Below, piece after piece: positions 57,974-64,000 of a DNA stretch of 64,000 bases. The notes beneath the pieces are model-generated. The model saw only the letters and a program-made list of their open reading frames with translations. It was not told the DNA's origin and ran no database searches. The DNA lies in contig CAZTCR010000002.1 in NCBI GenBank assembly GCA_964612185.1, positions 62,001 to 126,000 on the forward strand, read 5' to 3'. Origin of the DNA: UBA1447 sp964612185. Its GTDB lineage: Bacteria > Bacillota > Clostridia > Oscillospirales > Acutalibacteraceae. The position numbers and the translations under genes were made by a program. How positions within the stretch are numbered: the stretch's first letter is position 1; each line of letters begins with the position of its first letter.

Positions 57974-58017
57974 AAATTGAAGCATTCCATACTTTGTATG
58001 GGATGTTTCAATTTTGA
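57974..58017 (+). terminator. Terminator-like hairpin after tRNA-Leu(CAG)
   Basis: A long imperfect stem (AAAATTGAA...TTCAATTTT, inner CCATAC/GTATGG) directly follows the tRNA. It is AT-rich with a TTTT at the end. Confidence 0.6.
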
Positions 58018-58021
58018 TATG

Positions 58022-58140
58022 TGGGTGTTAAGGACTTGAACCTTTTCAAGCTCCTGTTACCCGCAATCACTTTGTGGTTGCGTCTCGGTTTTTCTGGTAA
58101 GCGTTACTGACTTGAACCTTTCAAGATCCTGTTACCCGCG
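58022..58140. repeat. Two palindromic copies of the tRNA-Leu 3' end
   Basis: Two segments repeat the T-arm and acceptor 3' strand of the tRNA-Leu(CAG) just upstream (57951-57970). Copy 1: TTCAAGcTCCTGTTACCCGC at 58045-58064. Copy 2: TTCAAGaTCCTGTTACCCGC at 58120-58139. Both have a one-base insertion at the same place relative to the gene. Each is preceded by GACTTGAACCT, the reverse complement of the T arm, and in copy 1 by GTGGGTGTTAA resembling the reverse complement of the acceptor, so each unit is an inverted-then-direct pair that folds as a hairpin. Together with the terminator hairpin and the promoter at 58229, this fills the 309-base gap 57974-58282. Confidence 0.75.
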
Positions 58141-58228
58141 TTCAAAGTATAGGCTTGAACCGCGGAAAGTCAGTTATTTTCTCGTCTCTAAATCATGTCT
58201 ACAAGGATTCAGACCCTATCAATTCTCA

Positions 58229-58257
58229 TTGACACTAAAAGCAAAAAATGCTACAAT
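58229..58257 (+). promoter_or_regulatory. Promoter of the GH99/71-like gene
   Basis: TTGACA (58229-58234), a 17-base spacer and TACAAT (58252-58257) with an upstream TG. The leader is only about 19 bases and contains the AAAGGCGG ribosome binding site. Confidence 0.75.
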
Positions 58258-58282
58258 CCAACCAGAAAGGCGGTGATTCGCC

Positions 58283-60139
58283 ATGAGCGTTTTTGAAACA
58301 ATATCTAACTGGTTCAGTAAAGCTTTTATAGCGGTTTTAACCTGGCTTTACTTTGTCACCTCACTATTTAATATTGGAGGCAGTACCATGCCGGAGATTA
58401 TATTGCCGCCCGAACATCCAATTAACGCGCATGATGCTATGCCGGACACCTATGCCGCCACTGATGCTTTGGGCAGAACACTTTCAACGAATACGGAAAC
58501 CGGCGATGTGCGGGAAGATCGATTTGTCGGGATGTTCTATTGGACCTGGCATGTCGGTCAGGCGAAGTGGACACAGCAAGCGATAAATGTAAACCAAGTT
58601 GTCTCCAACCATCCGGAAGCAGAGCATGACCTCAATTTCCCTCTGTGGGGTCCGATGTTTGCCCCACATCACTGGAACGAGCCGCTGTTTGGATTCTATG
58701 ATACGGACGACCGCTGGGTACTGCGCAAACATGCCGAGATGCTCGCGAGCGCCGGTGTGGATGTGGTGATATTTGACAATACAAACGGTACATTTACCTG
58801 GAAGGACTCTTATGAAGTCTTGTTTGAAGTGTTTGCCCAGGCACGGGCGGACGGCGTGAAGACGCCAAAGATTTCATTTATCCTGCCTTTCGGTGCAAGC
58901 GATAACACCAACATCCAGCTGCGCGAACTTTATAACGATATTTATAAGGACGGCAGATATCAGGATTTATGGTTTTATTGGAAGGGCAAGCCGCTGCTGA
59001 TGGCCTATCCGGACAAGCTCGATTTAACAAACACAACCGATAAAGCAATCAGAACATTTTTCACTTTTCGCCCGGCCAATCCCGTTTATAACGCGCAGCC
59101 CAAAAAAGGCGAGTGGGGCTGGCTTTCCGTGTATCCCCAAGCAGTGTATAAAAACATATTCGGCAGAGCGGAACAGACAACCGTCGGCGTCGCTCAAAAC
59201 TGGTCGGCCGAACGGGGACTGACAGCGATGAATGATGACAATGTTTTTGGCAGAACCTATACATCAAAGGGCTATGATACCCGGGAGAATGCAAAGCTTT
59301 ATGGCGCAAATTTTGCCGAGCAGTTTGAATACGCGTTAAAGGTGGACCCGGAGTTTATCTTTGTAACCGGTTTTAATGAATGGGTAGCGGGGCGTTTTGA
59401 CACTTGGCAGGGCGTAACAAACGCTTTCCCTGACCAGTTTAATGACAGCTTCAGCCGCGACATTGAACCTTCAAAAGGTGATCTGTCGGACAATTACTAC
59501 TATCAATTGGTGGATTTTGTCAGAAGATACAAAGGAACCAGAGCCATTGTGCCGGACACTGTTCCGGTGACAATCGACATAAACTCGCAAACAGATGCTT
59601 GGCAAAGTGTAAAAAAAACCTATTTTTCATATCCGGGCAATACCTTTGACCGTGACGACATAGGCTACGCACAAATCCGGTATACAGACACCAGCGGGCG
59701 TAACGATATTACGCTGTCAAAGGTGACCAGCGATGCGGATTGTGTTTATTTTATGGTCCGATGTGCCGGTAATATCACGCCATTTACCGATACAAACTGG
59801 ATGAGGCTATTGCTGGATGTTGGGGATAGCAGCAAGAATTGGAACGGTTATGAGTTTATTGTCAACCGTATTTCTCCGAACAGCAGCAAGGCTATTCTGG
59901 AATCCTCAAAAGGCGGTTGGGGTTGGGAGAAAGTGGCGGATGTTGATTATAGTGTCCGGGATAATACGCTGCAAATGAAAATACCAAAAGAAGCGTTGGG
60001 CATAATCGGCAACAACTTTTCACTTAATTTTAAGTGGACGGACAATACTTTGGCAACCGGGGACATAATGGACTTCTATCTCTATGGCGATACAGCTCCG
60101 TTTGGCAGGTTTATGTACCAATATAGGAGCGAGAAATAG
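58283..60139 (+). CDS. Glycoside hydrolase GH71/GH99-like protein with C-terminal CBM9-like domain
   Basis: A 618-residue probable surface or exported glycosidase. An N-terminal hydrophobic stretch (about 12-32) may be an uncleaved signal anchor. Residues about 75-425 look like the TIM barrel of GH99/GH71-type proteins: VGMFYWTWHVGQ, LASAGVDVVIFDNTNG, EWGWLSVYPQ (near 276) and FVTGFNEWVAGRF (near 363), with Glu residues in the last two that could be catalytic. Residues about 430-618 form a beta-sandwich like the CBM9/DOMON-type sugar-binding domain ('IDINSQTDAWQSV', 'GYEFIVNRISP', 'LQMKIPKEALG'). Mannan or glucan is the probable class of substrate by family; this is not proven here. Confidence 0.65.
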   Translation: MSVFETISNWFSKAFIAVLTWLYFVTSLFNIGGSTMPEIILPPEHPINAHDAMPDTYAATDALGRTLSTNTETGDVREDRFVGMFYWTWHVGQAKWTQQAINVNQVVSNHPEAEHDLNFPLWGPMFAPHHWNEPLFGFYDTDDRWVLRKHAEMLASAGVDVVIFDNTNGTFTWKDSYEVLFEVFAQARADGVKTPKISFILPFGASDNTNIQLRELYNDIYKDGRYQDLWFYWKGKPLLMAYPDKLDLTNTTDKAIRTFFTFRPANPVYNAQPKKGEWGWLSVYPQAVYKNIFGRAEQTTVGVAQNWSAERGLTAMNDDNVFGRTYTSKGYDTRENAKLYGANFAEQFEYALKVDPEFIFVTGFNEWVAGRFDTWQGVTNAFPDQFNDSFSRDIEPSKGDLSDNYYYQLVDFVRRYKGTRAIVPDTVPVTIDINSQTDAWQSVKKTYFSYPGNTFDRDDIGYAQIRYTDTSGRNDITLSKVTSDADCVYFMVRCAGNITPFTDTNWMRLLLDVGDSSKNWNGYEFIVNRISPNSSKAILESSKGGWGWEKVADVDYSVRDNTLQMKIPKEALGIIGNNFSLNFKWTDNTLATGDIMDFYLYGDTAPFGRFMYQYRSEK

Positions 60140-60154
60140 TCGGATATAAGTTTC

Positions 60155-60203
60155 GGGACTGTGTCAACGGCTGAATGCTCAGCTTTTGATACAGTCCCTT
60201 TTT
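60155..60203 (+). terminator. Rho-independent terminator of the GH99/71-like gene
   Basis: GGGACTGT pairs with ACAGTCCC (60155-60198), with an inner GCTGA/TCAGC hairpin, followed by TTTTTAT. Confidence 0.85.
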
Positions 60204-60206
60204 ATT

Positions 60207-60346
60207 TCAACGGATTAAGAGCTTTCCGGCAAATTGCTTGTGCCGGCAGTCATGACGCTCTGCGTTTGCAGCCTTAATATTGAGCAGTTCACCCTTCATT
60301 ACCGGAACACGAACTGACGCTGCCTTGTGTTTCGCTGTTGCATCAT
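60207..60346 (-). pseudogene. Remnant of a Fur/PerR-family regulator gene
   Basis: On the minus strand, 29 bases after the catalase stop, an AGGAGCG box is followed by ATG and MMQQRNTRQRQFVF, the typical N-terminus of clostridial Fur/PerR proteins, and then TAA at 60299-60301. In another frame the same stretch continues as GELLNIKAANAERHDCR up to TGA at 60207, which resembles the middle of the Fur fold (ENGEI...ADRFDC). The part in between (about 45-50 residues) is missing, as are the metal-binding C-terminus and the dimerisation domain. This suggests an internal deletion with frameshift of a regulator once cotranscribed with catalase. Similarity is judged by eye only. Confidence 0.5.
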
Positions 60347-60375
60347 AGTGGGCGCTCCTGATTTGATTTTTTCGG

Positions 60376-61884
60376 CTAAACGGTCATCGTAGCTTGATTT
60401 AAAGCATTATTATCAAGTTTGGCAAGTTCTTTGACTTTATCCATATCCAGTCCGGCTGCTTTTGTGAAACGCTCGCCATAGTCGGCATCGGCCAGGTAGC
60501 AGTGAACAGCGTGGCGGTATTTGATGTTCTCGGTAACAGACGCTATATCACCTGCGGTGTTTTCTATCAAGACCTGTTTTTGATTTTCGTTCATGACACG
60601 CCAAAGGTTGCCGCCCGCACGGAAACAGTCATCTGTCGGGTCATCCTTCGGGTCATAACGGTACATGGCACCGTCTAAATCCAAAGGCGGCTCCGAAGCG
60701 TCCGGTTGTGCGGTCCAAAAACCGGCGCTGTTTGGCGTATAGGCCGGCGTGCCGCCATAGTTGCCGTCTGTTCGCATCGCACCGTCGCGGTGGTACTCGT
60801 TGACCTCCACCTTCGCGCGATTAACCGGAATATGGTTGTGGTTCACACCCAAACGGTAACGCTGCGCATCACCGTAAGCAAACAGCCTGCCCTGTAAAAA
60901 TCGATCAGGGCTAAAGCCGATACCCGGTACCACATGAGCCGGCGTAAACGCGGCTTGCTCGACCTCTGCAAAATAATTCTCGGGATTACGGTTTAACTCC
61001 AACACACCAACAGGGATGAGTGGATAATCGGCATGAGGCCAAATCTTGGTAATGTCAAAAGGATTCTCGTAATGAGTTTTTGCCTGCTCTTCGGTCATAA
61101 TCTGCACATACATATCCCACTGCGGGAAGTCTTTGCGCTCAATTGCCTCATATAGGTCTTTGCCATGATACTCCCTGTCCATACCGTTGATTTCTGCTGC
61201 TTCGTCATTGGAAAGGTTTTTAATACCTTGTCTGGTTTTAAAGTGAAATTTGCACCAAACGCGCTCGTTCTTGGCATTATAAAATGAAAAGGTGTGCTCG
61301 CCGAAGAAATGCATATTGCGGAAGGATGCGGGGATACCGCGGTCACTCATTACGATGGTTATTTGGTGGAAGCATTCGGGCAACAGTGTCCAAAAGTCCC
61401 AGTTGTTTTGCGCGGAACGGCGCCCGGTGCGCGGGTCGCGTTTGACCGCGCGGTTCAGGTCGGAAAAATTGTGAACATCGCGGATAAAAAAGGTTGGTGT
61501 ATTATTGCCGACCAGGTCCCAGTTGCCTTCCTCCGTGTAAAATTTAACGGCAACCCCGCGGATATCGCGTTCGCAGTCTGCCGCGCCGCGTTCGCCCGCA
61601 ACAGTGGAAAAACGAAGAAACAACTCGGTTTCCGTGCCGGGCTGCAGAACTTTTGCCTTGGTGAATCGGGAGATGTCATGTGTAACGGTCAGTTTGCCGT
61701 ATGCGCCCCAACCCTTGGCATGCATACGGCGTTCGGGGATGACTTCACGGTTGAAATGGGCCATCTTTTCCATCAGCCATACATCCTGCATTACAACAGG
61801 ACCGCGGGGACCGGCGGTGATGGAGTTTTCGTTGTCTGCTACCGGAGCGCCTACCTCATTGGTAAGTTTTTTGTCCTCATTCAT
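60376..61884 (-). CDS. katA: Heme catalase (monofunctional)
   Basis: Dismutates hydrogen peroxide. The 502-residue protein has the catalytic His55 in ERRMHAKGWGAYG, the distal Asn128 in DLVGNNTPTFFIRD, and the proximal heme-ligand Tyr in RLFAYGDAQRYRLG. NADPH-binding and C-terminal regions are of small-subunit catalase type. A GAAGGGAG box lies seven bases before ATG 61884. Catalase is not universal in strict anaerobes; its presence suggests exposure to oxygen. It is followed on the same strand by an apparent Fur/PerR remnant. Confidence 0.95.
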   Translation of the reverse strand: MNEDKKLTNEVGAPVADNENSITAGPRGPVVMQDVWLMEKMAHFNREVIPERRMHAKGWGAYGKLTVTHDISRFTKAKVLQPGTETELFLRFSTVAGERGAADCERDIRGVAVKFYTEEGNWDLVGNNTPTFFIRDVHNFSDLNRAVKRDPRTGRRSAQNNWDFWTLLPECFHQITIVMSDRGIPASFRNMHFFGEHTFSFYNAKNERVWCKFHFKTRQGIKNLSNDEAAEINGMDREYHGKDLYEAIERKDFPQWDMYVQIMTEEQAKTHYENPFDITKIWPHADYPLIPVGVLELNRNPENYFAEVEQAAFTPAHVVPGIGFSPDRFLQGRLFAYGDAQRYRLGVNHNHIPVNRAKVEVNEYHRDGAMRTDGNYGGTPAYTPNSAGFWTAQPDASEPPLDLDGAMYRYDPKDDPTDDCFRAGGNLWRVMNENQKQVLIENTAGDIASVTENIKYRHAVHCYLADADYGERFTKAAGLDMDKVKELAKLDNNALNQATMTV

Positions 61885-61983
61885 AATAATGCTCCCTTCA
61901 GTTTTGCTTATATTTTAATATCACCGGGATATTTGAGCAAGAAATAAGTGGTTTTATAGCGGTACACTAATAGTATTTGCTAC

Positions 61984-62021
61984 TGATAGGCTATCATATA
62001 ACTTCATTGTTGTCAATGCAA
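61984..62021 (-). promoter_or_regulatory. Catalase promoter with overlapping palindrome
   Basis: Minus-strand TTGCAT (62016-62021), a 17-base spacer and TATGAT (61993-61998). A perfect palindrome TGATAG-g-CTATCA (61984-61996) overlaps the -10 and could be an operator. A further AT-rich inverted region lies at 62022-62045. No certain PerR box is visible. The gap 61885-62176 contains nothing else I can support. Confidence 0.5.
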
Positions 62022-62176
62022 ATTATACATAATGAAAATTATATAAATGAAGAAATACACAATTTCTGAGAATAGTCAGTTATAAATTGCGGATATTTGA
62101 CGACAAACAGTCTTGACATATTCTATACATACGCACGCAGGTGTGTTAATATATTCACGAAACAGATACGAGGGAT

Positions 62177-63805
62177 GTGAATGCAATCAAGGTTCTGATT
62201 GTCTCAATTGCGGCCAAAAATATTCATAAAGCGTTGGCACCTTGGTGTTTAAAAGGATATGCTGACCAATACGCGTCCGATTGTGACATATTGATACAAG
62301 AAAGCAATGTCAACGAGAACATCGGTGATGTTATTGCTGGTATATATGGCCAATCGCCTGACATTATCGGGCTATCCGCATATATATGGAATATTGAACA
62401 TGTAATCAAGATTGCCGGTACGGTAAAAAAACTCCTGCCTTCCTGCATGATTGTATTAGGCGGACCTGAAGTTTCTTTTGATGATTCATTGGGTGCCTAT
62501 CCATACGCCGATTATGTCATTCAAGGCGTCGGTGAAGTCGCCTTTGCTGAACTGATAAACTCAATTATTGCCGGCAATGCACCCGACAATAGAATAATCA
62601 CCGGCAGCAACCGGTCTTTTTGTGATTTCCCTTCACCTTTTACTCCGGCTTATTTCTCCTCGTTTGAGTCCGACCGAATGACCTCCATCAAAAACCAGCT
62701 AATCTATTACGAGAGCTCACGCGGTTGTCCTTACAACTGCGCTTATTGTCTGTCATGCGCAACGCAGGGTGTTCACTATTTGCCTTTGGAGCGGGTAAAG
62801 GCAGAACTCAATCTGCTCTTGTCCCACGGCGCAAGGTGTATCAAGTTTGTGGACAGAACTTTTAACGCGGATAAAGATAGAGCGGCGGAAATACTGGAAT
62901 ATATTTCCAATCTAAAAACGGACTGCACTTTTCATTTCGAAGCCGCGGCTGACCTTTTTGACAATCGCCTGCTGGCAATTATCGCCGTTATGCCGGTGAA
63001 CCGCATTCAATTTGAAATCGGTGTTCAGTCTGTTAACCCGCAAACCTTGAGCGCGGTTGCCAGAAAGACGGATATTGAGAAAGCACTGTCCAATATCCGC
63101 CAACTGACCGCTATGAATAATTGCCATATCCATGTGGATTTAATCGCCGGACTGCCGTTTGAAACAACAGAAACTTTTGCGGATGCGTTGAATCAATGCC
63201 TTGCGACGCGCCCGCATATGCTGCAGCTTGGTTTCTTAAAAATGCTCAAGGGTTCTGCATTGCGTGAGAAGGTTGCGGATTATGACTATTTGTATTGTGA
63301 ATATGCGCCATATGAGGTGCTTAAAAGCAACGCAATGTCAGCCGGCGACTTGCTCATGCTCAAAGGGGTTGAACGGGTGATTGACAAGTTCTACAACAGC
63401 GGGATGTTTGTCAACTCCTTACAATACGCTGCCGAAAAACTGTTTGATACAGCGTTTGAACTCTACAAAAAACTCAGCGATTATTGCACGGATATCGTGA
63501 ACATCAAAGTTTCACTGAAAAACTCCTATACAATTCTGCTCAGTTTTCTTCTGTTATATGGGCCCAAAGATGTGGCTGAACACTATATCAAGCTTGACTG
63601 TTTGACCTTTGACGCAAAAGGTCTTCTGCCTGATGGCATACCCCGCTGCCGCGACAAGGACAAAGAGGTGCAGCTTAAAAGCAAGCCGGAATATAAAGAT
63701 AGCAATATCAGGGTGGAGTATTTCTGTGATGACAATAAAAAACGATTATTTGTCTATGATAAAAAGAACCCGATATCCAGAGCTTACACTGTTTTTGAAA
63801 TCTGA
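62177..63805 (+). CDS. B12-binding domain radical SAM protein (DUF4080-type)
   Basis: A 542-residue radical SAM enzyme with an N-terminal cobalamin-binding fold (about 1-130: 'LKGYADQYASDCDILIQESN', 'PDIIGLSAYIWNIEHVIKIA', 'MIVLGGPEVSF') and a central radical SAM core whose cluster motif is RGCPYNCAYCLS (Cys near residues 184, 188, 191). 'FEIGVQSVNPQTLSAVARKT' and 'HVDLIAGLPFET' are typical core strands. The C-terminal 160 residues match the DUF4080 arrangement. The B12 domain lacks a clear DxHxxG, so it may bind cobalamin base-off without a His ligand. The reaction is unknown; methyl transfer is a family possibility. The start is GTG 62177, close behind GAGGG. Confidence 0.8.
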   Translation: MNAIKVLIVSIAAKNIHKALAPWCLKGYADQYASDCDILIQESNVNENIGDVIAGIYGQSPDIIGLSAYIWNIEHVIKIAGTVKKLLPSCMIVLGGPEVSFDDSLGAYPYADYVIQGVGEVAFAELINSIIAGNAPDNRIITGSNRSFCDFPSPFTPAYFSSFESDRMTSIKNQLIYYESSRGCPYNCAYCLSCATQGVHYLPLERVKAELNLLLSHGARCIKFVDRTFNADKDRAAEILEYISNLKTDCTFHFEAAADLFDNRLLAIIAVMPVNRIQFEIGVQSVNPQTLSAVARKTDIEKALSNIRQLTAMNNCHIHVDLIAGLPFETTETFADALNQCLATRPHMLQLGFLKMLKGSALREKVADYDYLYCEYAPYEVLKSNAMSAGDLLMLKGVERVIDKFYNSGMFVNSLQYAAEKLFDTAFELYKKLSDYCTDIVNIKVSLKNSYTILLSFLLLYGPKDVAEHYIKLDCLTFDAKGLLPDGIPRCRDKDKEVQLKSKPEYKDSNIRVEYFCDDNKKRLFVYDKKNPISRAYTVFEI

Positions 63806-63832
63806 GGATTGTTATTTCAAAATGTGCGTTGC

Positions 63833-63861
63833 TTGACAACACGCATCAAAAATCGTATATT
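63833..63861 (+). promoter_or_regulatory. Promoter of alr
   Basis: TTGACA (63833-63838), a 17-base spacer and TATATT (63856-63861). Confidence 0.75.
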
Positions 63862-63919
63862 ATTCAATAAACAGAAGGACTGAGTGACAGCCCCCCTATG
63901 AAAGGAAATGATTCTACTC

Positions 63920-64000
63920 ATGCAAGTTTACCGCAGGGTCATCGCAAAAATTGATTTGGACGCCATTCAACATAACTTTAATGAAGTAAAAAAAGGGCTT
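63920..64000 (+). CDS. alr: Alanine racemase, N-terminal fragment (3' truncated by window edge)
   Basis: The frame from ATG 63920 reads MQVYRRVIAKIDLDAIQHNF and continues to the window end. 'R-A-x-x-x-I-D-L-D-A-I-x-H-N' is the alanine racemase N-terminus just before the PLP-lysine motif, which lies outside. An in-frame ATG at 63908 is too close to the AAAGGA box. The enzyme makes D-alanine for peptidoglycan. Confidence 0.8.
   Translation, partial: MQVYRRVIAKIDLDAIQHNFNEVKKGL

Noticed and set aside
61294..61947. 217-residue open frame on the plus strand
   Set aside because: It is antisense to catalase and has no recognisable domain.
61984..62045. PerR box in the catalase promoter
   Set aside because: The AT-rich stretch only partly resembles the PerR consensus, and the clear palindrome has a different sequence.

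Overview
The window looks like a chromosomal segment of an anaerobic, Gram-positive Clostridia-type bacterium, most likely an uncultured Oscillospirales/Ruminococcaceae-like lineage. The grounds are an ECF transporter energizing module beside truA, a ClpE-type ATPase, the acetyl-CoA type of MetA, M42 peptidases, a DUF5711 protein, a dockerin-bearing secreted protein, AGGAGG-type ribosome binding sites with frequent GTG/TTG starts, and many consensus sigma-A promoters and rho-independent terminators. The taxonomic label is inference. There are no rRNA genes, phage, transposases, CRISPR arrays or plasmid functions in the window.

Layout. 1-7.3 kb: end of glmM, a COG1092 methyltransferase, ecfA1-ecfA2-ecfT-truA, a DUF5711 propeller protein, a CvpA-like protein and pgsA. 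7.4-9.7 kb: clpE. 9.8-11.9 kb (minus strand): an HD-domain protein, a CmpB-like membrane protein and a PH-domain protein, behind a tRNA-Ser. 12.3-15.4 kb: a 1053-residue secreted protein with FIVAR-like repeats and a dockerin. 15.6-17.4 kb: two sugar-phosphate isomerase/epimerase-like TIM barrels. 17.7-26.6 kb: two tRNAs, then an accessory-looking block with a phytoene-desaturase-like flavoprotein, a single-chain fusion of a glycyl radical enzyme with its radical SAM activase, a GDPD-like phosphodiesterase, a GPH-family symporter and a PI-PLC-like enzyme. 27-30.7 kb (minus): the lysine/diaminopimelate operon asd-dapA-dapB plus a stand-alone double-ACT protein. 30.8-33.5 kb: queA, tgt, yajC. 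33.6-37.3 kb: a secreted phosphoesterase and a DUF5696 lipoprotein. 37.4-37.56 kb: a run of six perfect palindromes. 37.6-42.3 kb: metA, tRNA-Lys, an MGMT-like protein, a HAD phosphatase, a hydroxyacid dehydrogenase and a patatin. 42.6-53.3 kb: a dense plus-strand run of ten genes from galK to a second secreted phosphoesterase. 53.4-57.6 kb: tRNA-Pro, then the polyamine importer potABCD. 57.7-58.2 kb: two tRNA-Leu genes followed by duplicated fragments of the tRNA-Leu 3' end. 58.3-64 kb: a GH99/GH71-like protein, catalase with what looks like a decayed Fur/PerR gene behind it, a B12-binding radical SAM protein and the start of alr.

How the genes work together. Housekeeping functions dominate: cell wall precursors (glmM, dap genes, alr), vitamin uptake (ECF module), tRNA modification (truA, queA, tgt), phospholipid synthesis (pgsA), Sec export (yajC), methionine and lysine synthesis, and polyamine import. 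The accessory parts suggest a carbohydrate- and lipid-headgroup-scavenging anaerobe. The strongest candidate for something new is the one-polypeptide activase plus glycyl radical enzyme at 19677-22994, set among lipid-headgroup hydrolases. Next are the six-hairpin cluster at 37408-37560 and the tRNA-Leu-derived palindromic fragments at 58022-58140.
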